From assembly GCA_004555735.1 (NCBI GenBank), contig SFHH01000018.1, positions 1-18,185 on the forward strand: a DNA stretch of 18,185 bases, in the 5' to 3' direction. Each line of letters starts with the position of its first letter. Within the stretch, counting starts at the first letter, position 1. Origin of the DNA: Acidaminococcus fermentans. Its GTDB lineage: Bacteria > Bacillota_C > Negativicutes > Acidaminococcales > Acidaminococcaceae. The translations under genes were made by a program, and so were the position numbers. Below, piece after piece: positions 1 through 6,630 of this stretch. The notes below the pieces were generated by a model. The model searched no databases, was not told where the DNA came from, and saw nothing but the letters and a program-made list of their open reading frames with translations.

Positions 1-884
1 AGCCGGGTCGGCAGCATATGGATGGGACTACGGCCATCCAATACGTCCGGTATCGGGATGAAGAAGGAGATATCGGACGGGTGGCCCGGCAGCAGAAATT
101 CATGAAGGCCGTCTTTGCCAGGCTCCGCTCTGCCAGCCTCCTGAGCCGGGCTCCAGAAATCGCTCGGACCTTGTACCAGAGCATCGAAACGGATCTTTCG
201 GTGACGGACCTGGCTTCCCTCCTGGTGACCTTCGCTAAGAATGTTTCTGGGACCTCCCAGCTGGAAACCGCTATGGTCCAAGGGAGCCCTGCCTATCTGG
301 ACGATATCAGTTACTGGATCCCCAATATGATGGCCCTGCGTCAGCAGGTGGCCCAGTTCCAGGGCGTGCAGCCAGGGGAGAGCTATAAGCTGGCTGCTCA
401 GATTGCCAAGAAGAAATACGACGCACTCCTGGGGACCAACAGCGTGGCCGGCAACGGAGAAAAAAGGCAGATCCAGGTCCGGAGCCAAGAACTGAAGAAA
501 GCAGTGGAACAGTCCCGGAAGATGGATACGGAAAAGCATGGAACTGAAAATCCCCAAACGAAGGGAACGGGATCCCGGGCTGCGGGCGGTTCTAACGTAC
601 CGGCCCCCCGGAAGCGGTCCCTCCGGGTCTCCATCGTGAACTGCAGCGGCAATCCCCAGGCCGGAGCTTCGGCGGCAGGGGATGCCAGACAAGTGGGGTT
701 TACGGTGATAGGGGTGACTGCAGGGAATATCATGGAACGGACCCAGGTCTTGATCAATGCCGGGAGCCGGGAGGCAGAAGAACGGGTGGAGAACCTGCCT
801 TTTGATTATCGGCTGCTCCAGGGGGCTGTCAGTCCTGGCAGCGGAGACGTGGTAATCTATGTGGGGCAGGATTATGGGAAATAG
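1..884 (+). CDS. LytR-CpsA-Psr (LCP) family protein, 3' part, with LytR_C domain
   Basis: This is a partial gene whose frame is open from the window edge (first whole codon at 3), so the true start lies upstream. The visible part opens with the end of the LCP catalytic domain: the block around QYVRYRDEEGDIGRVARQQK (codons at 42-101) is the family hallmark with conserved Arg residues that bind polyprenyl-pyrophosphate. LCP proteins transfer anionic glycopolymers from a lipid carrier to peptidoglycan on the outer face of the membrane. A charged, low-complexity linker follows, then a C-terminal segment (about 600-875) starting LRVSIVNCSGNPQAG and ending in DVVIYVGQDY, which fits the LytR_C domain found at the tail of many LCP proteins. 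The N-terminal membrane anchor is outside the window. It ends at a TAG stop inside a small hairpin and appears unrelated to the catabolic genes downstream. The family call is secure; the polymer handled is unknown. Confidence 0.88.
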   Translation, partial: PGRQHMDGTTAIQYVRYRDEEGDIGRVARQQKFMKAVFARLRSASLLSRAPEIARTLYQSIETDLSVTDLASLLVTFAKNVSGTSQLETAMVQGSPAYLDDISYWIPNMMALRQQVAQFQGVQPGESYKLAAQIAKKKYDALLGTNSVAGNGEKRQIQVRSQELKKAVEQSRKMDTEKHGTENPQTKGTGSRAAGGSNVPAPRKRSLRVSIVNCSGNPQAGASAAGDARQVGFTVIGVTAGNIMERTQVLINAGSREAEERVENLPFDYRLLQGAVSPGSGDVVIYVGQDYGK

Positions 885-910
885 GGGCTTGTTGCATGAG
901 CAATAGCCCC
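884..910 (+). terminator. Weak terminator hairpin after the LCP gene
   Basis: GGGGCT and TTGC on the left pair with GCAA and AGCCCC on the right around an ATGA loop, with a small internal mismatch. The hairpin starts at the last base of the stop codon. The downstream tract (gcctttctt) is only moderately T-rich, so termination may be incomplete; a better terminator lies at 1044-1071. Confidence 0.5.
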
Positions 911-983
911 GCCTTTCTTATCCATACCAACATCATATGAATTAACCGATAAATAAAATTACTGTGAAAAAACTGAAAATATC

Positions 984-1012
984 TTGCATAATGTATACAA
1001 GAGTGTTATAAT
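984..1012 (+). promoter_or_regulatory. Strong sigma-70/A-type promoter with extended -10
   Basis: TTGCAT (984-989), a 17-base spacer and a perfect TATAAT (1007-1012) preceded by TG at 1004-1005, giving an extended -10. Transcription should begin near 1019, only about 25 bases before the strong terminator at 1044-1071. It would therefore make a transcript of roughly 50 nt unless the terminator is overridden. An imperfect palindrome (cttgcataatgtatacaag, 983-1001) fills the -35 and most of the spacer and could be an operator. Confidence 0.6.
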
Positions 1013-1043
1013 CAGTTTGTAAGTTAAAGTTGCCCCTCATTTG

Positions 1044-1071
1044 GCCCTTGTTTCTCAAGGGCTTTTTTTTT
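1044..1071 (+). terminator. Strong intrinsic terminator
   Basis: GCCCTTG (1044-1050) pairs perfectly with CAAGGGC (1056-1062) around TTTCT and is followed by nine T residues (1063-1071). It is downstream of the promoter at 984-1012 and upstream of AEC-A. It may back up the hairpin at 884-910 for the LCP transcript or end a short leader RNA. Confidence 0.85.
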
Positions 1072-1120
1072 ATGCTCCTTTTCTTTTACAGGGAATGAGA
1101 CAATGGAAAAGGATAAAGTA

Positions 1121-1129
1121 TGATATAAT
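1121..1129 (+). promoter_or_regulatory. Extended -10 promoter for AEC-A
   Basis: TG (1121-1122) one base ahead of a perfect TATAAT (1124-1129). No good -35 hexamer lies 16-18 bases upstream, so this would be an extended -10 promoter. The start point would be near 1136, giving a leader of about 30 bases before the AEC-A ATG at 1165 with AAGGGGA as ribosome site. Confidence 0.55.
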
Positions 1130-1164
1130 AGTGATATTGTAAACTAGAGGAAGAAGGGGAACCT

Positions 1165-2127
1165 ATGGGAATCGAAAAAATACTCCAGCTGTTGGTGGAT
1201 GTGCTCTGTCCTCTGACCTTGGGATTCCTGTTCCGGCACCGGGGCTGGATGGACGATCGGGGCTGCCGGTTCCTGATGCTGGTCAATGTGATCGGCCTCC
1301 TCACCACCATGAATCTGCTAAGCTTCTGGCTGCTCCCCATCGACTGGGCCCTGATCCTGATCCCGGCCCTGAGCCTCCTCACCGCGTTTCTCTCCGGCGG
1401 GCTGGCGGCTGCTTTCTTTACCCGGAAAATGCCCGATGATCTCCAGAAAGGGAGTTATGTCATGGCCAGTATGCTCAGCAACATCGGGACCATGGCAGGC
1501 CTGGCTTCCTACATGATCTTCGGCCAGGCAGGTTTTGCTTATACCCAGCTCTTTGCCACGCCTCAGAACATCCTGATGGTGGTATTCGCTTTCCCTTTGG
1601 CTCAGTATTACCGGAACCGCTACCTCCAGAAAAAAGTGGGGACTGGGTTCCATTTCAACCTCCGCAAAGTGCTCCTGACTCCCAAGCAGCTGGGGGTCCT
1701 GGGGATGGCAGCCGGGCTGTGGCTCCATTGGCAGGCTGTCCCGGAACCGGAATTCCTGAAACAGCTGTTTCCTGTCCTGATCCATATACGGGCATGGATC
1801 GCCTTCCTTCCGGTAGGGTATCAGCTGGATTTCGGAGAGGCTCGGAACTACTACCGGAAGATCCTGGGTATGCTCCCCCTGAAATTCCTGGTGGTGCCAG
1901 TCATGATCTATAGCCTTGCCCGGCTGCATTTCACCAGCCAGGCACTCCTGGGGACAATCCTGTTGGATGCAGCGGCCCCTGTGGCCATCAATGCGGTGGT
2001 CACCGCTACCCTGTTCCAGCTGGATGTGGATCTGACCATAGCGGCTTTCATCCTCACCACGGCTTCCTATATCGTCCTGATCGTGCCGCTGTTCTATCTC
2101 TATATCCGGATGGGCGGGATGCTGTAG
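1165..2127 (+). CDS. AEC (auxin efflux carrier) family permease, copy A
   Basis: A 320-residue, very hydrophobic protein with about ten predicted membrane segments in two halves, the size and layout of bacterial AEC transporters. Family-like features are the mid-protein FATPQNILMVVFAFPLAQYY stretch and the C-terminal AAAPVAINAVVTATLFQLDVD stretch, where helices of this fold are broken near the binding site. Characterised bacterial members move organic acids such as malate or malonate, in either direction. ATG 1165 is preceded by AAGGGGA. The paralogue at 16204-17148 aligns from its first residue, which supports both starts. The gene has its own promoter upstream and is followed, after 8 bases, by the promoter of cassette A. 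Substrate and direction cannot be read from the sequence; export or exchange of an acid product of the pathway is an inference. Confidence 0.82.
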   Translation: MGIEKILQLLVDVLCPLTLGFLFRHRGWMDDRGCRFLMLVNVIGLLTTMNLLSFWLLPIDWALILIPALSLLTAFLSGGLAAAFFTRKMPDDLQKGSYVMASMLSNIGTMAGLASYMIFGQAGFAYTQLFATPQNILMVVFAFPLAQYYRNRYLQKKVGTGFHFNLRKVLLTPKQLGVLGMAAGLWLHWQAVPEPEFLKQLFPVLIHIRAWIAFLPVGYQLDFGEARNYYRKILGMLPLKFLVVPVMIYSLARLHFTSQALLGTILLDAAAPVAINAVVTATLFQLDVDLTIAAFILTTASYIVLIVPLFYLYIRMGGML

Positions 2128-2135
2128 GGAAGTCA

Positions 2136-2164
2136 TTGACAAAACAGCATTACAAGCCTAAAAT
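2136..2164 (+). promoter_or_regulatory. Promoter of cassette A
   Basis: A perfect TTGACA (2136-2141), a 17-base spacer and TAAAAT (2159-2164), a one-mismatch -10. The start would be near 2171, about 60 bases before the ATG at 2234. The leader contains AATGTATACAA (2178-2188), also found across the promoter at 984-1012, and a small inverted repeat ATGCG-N10-CGCAT (2190-2209). This is the best matched promoter in the window, so basal expression of cassette A may be higher than that of cassette B, subject to a repressor. Confidence 0.72.
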
Positions 2165-2177
2165 GGGAAACATCATG

Positions 2178-2188
2178 AATGTATACAA
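2178..2188. promoter_or_regulatory. Candidate operator AATGTATACAA (copy 2)
   Basis: The same 11 bases occur at 990-1000. The core TGTATACA is palindromic and resembles the TTGTATACAA type bound by some GntR-family repressors. Here it lies just after the predicted start point of the cassette A promoter, a usual place for a repressor site. No GntR gene is in the window, so the regulator is unknown. Confidence 0.35.
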
Positions 2189-2212
2189 AATGCGAGAAAT
2201 GTTCCGCATGGC

Positions 2213-2227
2213 AGGAAAGTAGGATGG
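2213..2227 (+). repeat. 15-base repeat carrying the AroE-A ribosome site (copy 1)
   Basis: AGGAAAGTAGGATGG at 2213-2227 is repeated exactly at 3118-3132, in front of DctQ-A. In both places it carries the purine-rich ribosome-binding region of the next gene. Cassette B does not have it. Confidence 0.6.
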
Positions 2228-2233
2228 TAGAAA

Positions 2234-3100
2234 ATGCAGATCGATATCCACACCCGTTTCATCACCTTGTTGGGAGACCCTCTGGCCCAGTCCTTTGCAG
2301 CCCGGATGCAGAACCGAGGATATGAAGCGGCGGGGCTGAACCTGGTGTATTTCTACACGGTGACTGGGAATGGACACTTGGGAGAAATCATCCAGGGGCT
2401 GCGGCACATGCCTTTTGCCGGGTTTGCGGTGACCAAGCCCAACAAGGTAAAGGTCCTGGAATATCTGGACGAATTGGATCCTCTGTGTGCCAAGATGGGG
2501 TCCAGCAATACAGTGGTAAAGCTGCCGGACGGGCGGCTGAAAGGGTACAATACGGACGGCACGGGGTTTTCTAAGGCCCTGGAGGAAGCCGGTGTCAGCG
2601 TCAGCGGGCGGACCTTCTTCTGCTTCGGCAGCGGAGGCGCCGGCAGGGCCATCTGTTCGGCTTTGGCGTACCATGGAGCCGGCCGGATCCTGATTACGGA
2701 CATCCTGGAGGAAAGTGCCCGGAGCCTGACGGCAGATATCAACGGAAAGTTTGCTCCGGTGGCGGAATTTGTCCCCTATGGGGATTTTTCGCAGGTAAAG
2801 GATGCAGGGGCTGTGATCAATGCCAGCGGTGTGGGCATGGGGAAGACCATAGGGCAGACCCCTTTGCCTCCGGAATACATCCGGCCTGGCCAGTTCTATT
2901 TCGATGCCTGTTACAATCCAGCCCGGACCCGCTTCCTGGAAAATGCGGAAAAAGCTGGGTGTCCCGTACTGAACGGACTGACCATGAGCCTGTACCAGGG
3001 GACGGCCCAGGTAGAACTGTGGTCAGGGCAGAAGGCTCCGGTAGAAGCCATGCGCCAGGAACTGGAGAAAATCCTGGAAGAAAAAAAGCAGCAGGAATAA
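2234..3100 (+). CDS. Shikimate dehydrogenase (AroE)-like oxidoreductase, cassette A
   Basis: 288 residues, the usual AroE length. The N-terminal substrate domain has GDPLAQSFAARMQN (14-27) where AroE has a GNPIAHSKSP-type motif. Ser20 is kept, but the second carboxylate-binding Ser is Ala22. The catalytic Lys is Lys71 in VTKPNK, and the catalytic Asp is Asp108 in GYNTDG; GSSNT carries Asn92. The NAD(P)-binding loop is FGSGGAGRA (131-139). A conserved Gln lies in MSLYQGTAQVELW near the end. The enzyme should reduce or oxidise a hydroxyl of a cyclic acid with NAD(P). Its place at the head of a TRAP operon and the altered substrate motif argue for a catabolic role, for example quinate/shikimate-type or another hydroxylated ring acid, rather than chorismate biosynthesis. 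ATG 2234 has AGGATGG six bases upstream. The exact substrate is not known. Confidence 0.8.
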   Translation: MQIDIHTRFITLLGDPLAQSFAARMQNRGYEAAGLNLVYFYTVTGNGHLGEIIQGLRHMPFAGFAVTKPNKVKVLEYLDELDPLCAKMGSSNTVVKLPDGRLKGYNTDGTGFSKALEEAGVSVSGRTFFCFGSGGAGRAICSALAYHGAGRILITDILEESARSLTADINGKFAPVAEFVPYGDFSQVKDAGAVINASGVGMGKTIGQTPLPPEYIRPGQFYFDACYNPARTRFLENAEKAGCPVLNGLTMSLYQGTAQVELWSGQKAPVEAMRQELEKILEEKKQQE

Positions 3101-3117
3101 GATCCCTGCACCCAAGT

Positions 3118-3132
3118 AGGAAAGTAGGATGG
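3118..3132 (+). repeat. 15-base repeat carrying the DctQ-A ribosome site (copy 2)
   Basis: Exact copy of AGGAAAGTAGGATGG found at 2213-2227. Here it is followed by GAGAGAATATC and the DctQ-A ATG at 3143. Confidence 0.6.
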
Positions 3133-3142
3133 AGAGAATATC

Positions 3143-3748
3143 ATGGAAACGATGAAGGAAAGCAGTAAGGCAGTACAACAAAAGAAATCCCTGAACGCTC
3201 TGATCCACTGGCTGGATCTGCACTTGGAAGAGACCTTCCTGGTGGTGATGCTGGTCCTCATTGCCGGCATTACCATGCTCCAGGTCATTGTCCGGAAAAT
3301 CCCGGGCATAGCGTCTCTCACCTGGGCAGAAGAATTGTGCCGGTTCCTGTGGATCTGGAGCGTTTTTCTATCCCTGCCCTATACCATCCGGATGGACAGT
3401 ATGCTCCGGGTAGGGGTATTGAAGGACATGCTTCCGGAAACCCTCCGGAAGATGCTGAATCTGGCGGTCGATGCAGTTACCCTGGGCTGTATGGGGGTCC
3501 TGGGCCTGTATGCAGTGAAAGTGGTGTCGGTGATCGCCGAAAGCCAGGAAATTTCTCCTGCCATGCAGTGGTCCATGGCCTTTGTGTACAGCTTTATGGT
3601 GCTGGGATTCTTCCTGGCAGCCGTGCGGTCTGTCCAGATGCTCTGGTTCCATATCCAGCATTTCCAGGAAAAAGAACTGTCCACCCTGGAACAGACGATG
3701 CATGATGCTGCTGAGGAAGCAGCCTTGGCGCAGGAAGGGGATGACTGA
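3143..3748 (+). CDS. dctQ: TRAP transporter small membrane subunit DctQ, cassette A
   Basis: 201 residues with four predicted membrane helices, as in DctQ proteins. Typical features are the conserved TWAEELCRFLWIW stretch after the first helix pair and SPAMQWSMAFVYSFMVLG before the last helix. DctQ pairs with DctM in the inner membrane and links the binding protein to the sodium-driven transport step. It carries about 17 extra N-terminal residues, charged and soluble, that the cassette B copy lacks; a second ATG at 3152 is possible. The C-terminal tail (LSTLEQTMHDAAEEAALAQ) is a cytoplasmic helix also present in copy B. The stop at 3746-3748 is two bases before the DctM start, so the two are translationally coupled. 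Confidence 0.88.
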   Translation: METMKESSKAVQQKKSLNALIHWLDLHLEETFLVVMLVLIAGITMLQVIVRKIPGIASLTWAEELCRFLWIWSVFLSLPYTIRMDSMLRVGVLKDMLPETLRKMLNLAVDAVTLGCMGVLGLYAVKVVSVIAESQEISPAMQWSMAFVYSFMVLGFFLAAVRSVQMLWFHIQHFQEKELSTLEQTMHDAAEEAALAQEGDD

Positions 3749-3750
3749 AC

Positions 3751-5046
3751 TTGTCCGCCGTACTGATTTTTTCTGTTTTCTTGCTGGCCATTGCCCTGTC
3801 CCTGCCCATTGGGATCAGCATGATCCTGGGGGCCACGGCTCCCATCGCCCTGTTCCATCAGGGAGGCACCATGGGGCAGGTGCTGAACAATGCCTTTTCA
3901 GGAGCCAATTCCACACCGATCCTGGCGGTTCCTTTGTTCATCTTGGGCGGGGTGATCATGGCCAAGGGAGGGATTTCCCGGAAGCTGTTCGATTTTTTCG
4001 CTTTTTTTGCCGGACGGTTCCCTGGGGGACTGCCCTGTGCTGTGATCCTTACCTGTTTGTTCTATGGGGCCATTTCAGGGTCCGGTCCGGCGACTACCGC
4101 TGCGGTAGGGGCCATGTGCGTCCCTTTTTTGACGGAACTGGGCTATGATAAGACCTGGAGTGCCGGGCTGATTGCCGTAGCTGGGGGCCTGGGGGTGATC
4201 ATCCCCCCTTCCATTCCTTTTGTCCTGTATTCCCTGGCTACTGGCGTTTCCACCGGCAAGCTGTTCCTGGCCGGGATCATCCCCGGGCTCTTGGTAGGAC
4301 TGGCTTTGATGGCCTATGCGGTCATCCATTGTCTCCGGAACGGAGAGGATACGGCAAAAGTCCGGGAACGGATGGAAGAGCTGTCTCGGAGGGGCTTTTT
4401 CCACTTGTTCCGAGAGAGTTTCTGGGCGCTCCTTTGCCCAGTGATCGTGCTGGGAGGGATCTATACCGGCTTCACCACTCCTACGGAAGCGGCGGCAGTC
4501 TCTGTGTTCTATGCCTTGCTGGTATCTCTTTTTGTGTATAAGACCATGACGGTGGGGGATATCCTGCCCATGCTCCGGGAATCGGTCCGTACCTATGGGG
4601 GCCTGGCTTTCGTCCTGGCTTTTGCCACGGCCTTCGGCCGGGTGCTGTCCATGACTCGGGCCACCAAAGTGGTGGAAAGCTTCATCTTGGGGAATTTCAC
4701 TTCCGGAGTGGCCGTGCTCACCGTGCTGGTGGTGGTCTTCCTGCTCCTGGGCATGGTGATGGATACAGGGCCGGCTATCATCATCCTGGTGCCGGTGCTG
4801 CTCCCTGCTTGCAAGAAATTGGGAGTGGATCCCATCCATCTGGGAGTGGTGCTTGTGTGCTGTCTGTCCATCGGTCTGGCTACACCGCCTTTCGGCTTGG
4901 ATCTGTTTGTGGCCGGGAATATTGCAGGGAAGCAGCCCATGAGCGTAGCCCGGAAATCTGTTCCCTTCATCATCGCTTTCCTGGCAGCCCTGGTGGGAGT
5001 TACCTATATACCGGCTTTTTCCACTTTTCTGCCGGCACTGTGGTAA
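3751..5046 (+). CDS. dctM: TRAP transporter large permease subunit DctM, cassette A (TTG start)
   Basis: 431 residues with about 12 membrane segments, the usual DctM size. Recognisable family parts are FSGANSTPILAVPLFILGG, GAISGSGPATTAAVGA, GGLGVIIPPSIPFVLY and the second-half repeats GGIYTGFTTPTEAAAV and LGMVMDTGPAIIILVPVLLP. These form the paired hairpins that bind sodium and substrate in the elevator domain. The start is TTG at 3751. It aligns exactly with ATG 8915 of copy B (both preceded by TGAAC after the DctQ stop), so a weak start codon has replaced ATG here. GGAAGGGG upstream can serve as ribosome site. It imports a carboxylate with DctQ and DctP. Confidence 0.92.
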   Translation: MSAVLIFSVFLLAIALSLPIGISMILGATAPIALFHQGGTMGQVLNNAFSGANSTPILAVPLFILGGVIMAKGGISRKLFDFFAFFAGRFPGGLPCAVILTCLFYGAISGSGPATTAAVGAMCVPFLTELGYDKTWSAGLIAVAGGLGVIIPPSIPFVLYSLATGVSTGKLFLAGIIPGLLVGLALMAYAVIHCLRNGEDTAKVRERMEELSRRGFFHLFRESFWALLCPVIVLGGIYTGFTTPTEAAAVSVFYALLVSLFVYKTMTVGDILPMLRESVRTYGGLAFVLAFATAFGRVLSMTRATKVVESFILGNFTSGVAVLTVLVVVFLLLGMVMDTGPAIIILVPVLLPACKKLGVDPIHLGVVLVCCLSIGLATPPFGLDLFVAGNIAGKQPMSVARKSVPFIIAFLAALVGVTYIPAFSTFLPALW

Positions 5047-5074
5047 GACATACCGAAGAAAGGACGGAACAGCC

Positions 5075-6157
5075 ATGAATATACTATGGAAAAAAGCAGC
5101 CGCAGCCTGCTTGGGGGCGGTGCTTCTCCTGGGGGCCGCCGCCTGTGGAAAGGCGCCTGCAGCAGACAACAAGGGAAAGGAAGCAGGCCCCTATGGGAAC
5201 CTGCCCAAAGTGGTGCTGGTGGGGGGAGATTCCTCCGGCAAGGGATCTGTAGGCCAGCGGTTCGGGGAGCTGGTAACCCGGAAAGTCGAAGAAAAGACCG
5301 GAGGACGGTTCACCATCGATTACCATCCCAATGCGGAACTGGGCGGAGACGAAGACCTGCTCCGGCAGCTCCGGGCCAATGATATCCAGCTGGTGGTAGG
5401 GCAGATGGCACCGGTGACGGCCTTTGTGCCGGAAGGAGCGGTATTCGACCTGCCCATGGTCTTTGCTCCTTACGATGGAAAGACCATCGACCGGGTGTTG
5501 AACGGACCGGGCCCCTTTCGGGAAAAATTGGCGGCAGCGTATAATAGGGCAGGGCTCCATTACCTGGGGACCCTCCAGAACGGGACATACCGTCTGATGA
5601 CGTCCAACCGGCCTGTGAAGACGGTGGAGGACTTCAGGGGGCTGAAAATCCGCACCATGAGCAATCGGAACCATATGGCTTTCTGGTCAGCCTTAGGGGC
5701 TAATCCCACGCCGCTGGCCTGGCCGGAACTGTACTTCTCCCTCCAGAGCGGCATCGTGGATGCGGAAGAAAACGCAGCTGATACCATTGTCTCCGCCAAT
5801 TTCAACGAAGTCCAGAATTACGTGGCGGAAACCAATGTGATCCTCTATGCCAACGAAATGGTGCTGAACAAAAAAGCCTATGACAGCCTGCCAGATCCTT
5901 ATCAGGAAGTGCTGCAAGAAGCTGTCCAGGAAGCCATGGGGGAACTGGCACCCACCCTGGTCCAGGTGGACCGGGACTGCAAGGAGAAGCTCCAGAAAAA
6001 AGGCATGACCCTGGTGGCTTATCCCCCGGAGTTTTACGAAGAAGTGAAAGATCAGCCCAGCGTGAGAAACTTATACAAACAGATCGATGCCCAGACGGGA
6101 GGCCTGGGGACCCTATTGGTAGAAGAGTTGGGGAAAGAGGCATCACAAGCTCAGTGA
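5075..6157 (+). CDS. dctP: TRAP transporter substrate-binding lipoprotein DctP, cassette A
   Basis: 360 residues. A basic N terminus and hydrophobic segment end in a lipobox LGAAAC with Cys24, so the protein is expected to be a lipid-anchored extracytoplasmic lipoprotein. The mature part is a DctP-type binding protein: DYHPNAELGGDEDLLRQL, then GLKIRTMSN with Arg193 at the position that salt-bridges the ligand carboxylate, then ANPTPLAWPELYFSLQSGIVDAEEN, the usual hinge and dimer region. It captures an organic acid and delivers it to DctQM. ATG 5075 follows AAAGGACGG. It is the last gene of cassette A, with a strong terminator 77 bases later. Ligand identity is unknown, but the pocket region is very close to copy B. 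Confidence 0.9.
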   Translation: MNILWKKAAAACLGAVLLLGAAACGKAPAADNKGKEAGPYGNLPKVVLVGGDSSGKGSVGQRFGELVTRKVEEKTGGRFTIDYHPNAELGGDEDLLRQLRANDIQLVVGQMAPVTAFVPEGAVFDLPMVFAPYDGKTIDRVLNGPGPFREKLAAAYNRAGLHYLGTLQNGTYRLMTSNRPVKTVEDFRGLKIRTMSNRNHMAFWSALGANPTPLAWPELYFSLQSGIVDAEENAADTIVSANFNEVQNYVAETNVILYANEMVLNKKAYDSLPDPYQEVLQEAVQEAMGELAPTLVQVDRDCKEKLQKKGMTLVAYPPEFYEEVKDQPSVRNLYKQIDAQTGGLGTLLVEELGKEASQAQ

Positions 6158-6233
6158 TCTGTAAAAAGTGAATTTCTTTCATGATTTGTCTGCTAAAACC
6201 CAGAACCAGCCAATCGTTTCGGGGCATCTACCC

Positions 6234-6282
6234 AAAAATCTCTTACAGGAAGAGGAACCTCTTTCTGTAAGAGATTTTTTTT
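6234..6282 (+). terminator. Long bidirectional intrinsic terminator after cassette A
   Basis: AAAAATCTCTTACAG-G-AAGAG (6234-6254) pairs with its complement ending at 6279 around a GAAC loop, with one G-U pair, giving about 21 base pairs. A run of eight T residues (6275-6282) follows. The A run at the left end makes it a possible terminator for the opposite strand too. The stretch 6158-6233 between the DctP-A stop and this hairpin shows nothing recognisable. Confidence 0.92.
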
Positions 6283-6377
6283 GCATTGAAAGAAACTATT
6301 GAAAAACAGGGCATAGAGAACAGGTTCCTTTCTAGTCGCATAGAGACTGGCTCTTTGGAATGGACGGAGAAATGGTG

Positions 6378-6392
6378 ATAGAGACAGTCTAT
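6378..6392. promoter_or_regulatory. LysR-type box ATAG-N7-CTAT upstream of cassette B
   Basis: ATAGAGACAGTCTAT is an inverted repeat (ATAGA-N5-TCTAT) of the T-N11-A class used by LysR regulators. It differs by one central base from the box at 18131-18145 in front of the terminal LysR gene. Two further ATAGAGA half-sites in the same direction lie at 6313 and 6340. The next palindrome (6407-6421) is centred 29 bases downstream. The LysR protein encoded at 17145-18065 is the natural candidate. Confidence 0.6.
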
Positions 6393-6406
6393 GATTAAAA
6401 TAAGAT

Positions 6407-6421
6407 ATGAATTTTATTCAT
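6407..6421. promoter_or_regulatory. Palindrome ATGAAT-TTT-ATTCAT upstream of cassette B
   Basis: A perfect 15-base inverted repeat that also satisfies T-N11-A (T6408, A6420). Relative to a start near 6478 from the -10 at 6466-6471 it is centred near -64, the usual position of the LysR recognition site. It may act together with the box at 6378-6392. Confidence 0.5.
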
Positions 6422-6465
6422 CGATAGATGCATAAGTCCCATTAGATTCATCCGACGGCTCAGGC

Positions 6466-6471
6466 TATAAT
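6466..6471 (+). promoter_or_regulatory. Probable activator-dependent promoter of cassette B
   Basis: A perfect TATAAT with no recognisable -35 at the proper distance (TTAGAT with an 18-base spacer is a poor match), as expected for a promoter that needs an activator. It would give a leader of about 150 bases before the ATG at 6631. In that leader (6478-6630) no stable hairpin followed by T residues was seen. A weaker alternative -10, GATAAT, is at 6573-6578. Confidence 0.45.
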
Positions 6472-6630
6472 GAAAATACGAAATGCACTGAAGATATCGA
6501 TTTCACTAATAATTCTGGCGGATTCTGCAGCAAGGCGGTAAGCAGGACTTAAAATCTTTTTAAGAAAAGACTGATAATTCCAAGTTGTATCTTTAGTCTT
6601 GCAATAGAAACTGCCAAAGGGGGAAAACCG

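Larger units (their letters stand above)
2234..6157 (+). repeat. Cassette A: AroE-like + DctQ-DctM-DctP, paralogous to 7459-11336
   Basis: Four genes in the same order and of nearly the same lengths recur at 7459-11336. Similarity extends to DNA: the 29 bases at 2481-2509 recur unchanged at 7713-7741. Proteins are identical over long blocks, for example around NHMAFWSALGANPTPLAW in both DctP copies. Many third-position differences show the duplication is not very recent, although local gene conversion is possible. No insertion sequence or target-site repeat was seen at the edges. Confidence 0.85.

Noticed and set aside
885..1164. Riboswitch or tRNA in the first intergenic region
   Set aside because: Only simple hairpins, promoters and one terminator can be seen; no conserved aptamer or cloverleaf could be folded by eye, and no convincing antiterminator pairing with the terminator arm was found.
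2234..3100. Normal shikimate-pathway aroE
   Set aside because: Two copies each sit in a TRAP operon with a substituted substrate-binding Ser; no other chorismate gene is nearby.
6470..6541. Possible 23-residue leader peptide (MKIRNALKISIS...)
   Set aside because: Its ATG overlaps the likely -10 element TATAAT, there is no ribosome site, and it ends well before the next gene with no attenuator structure after it.
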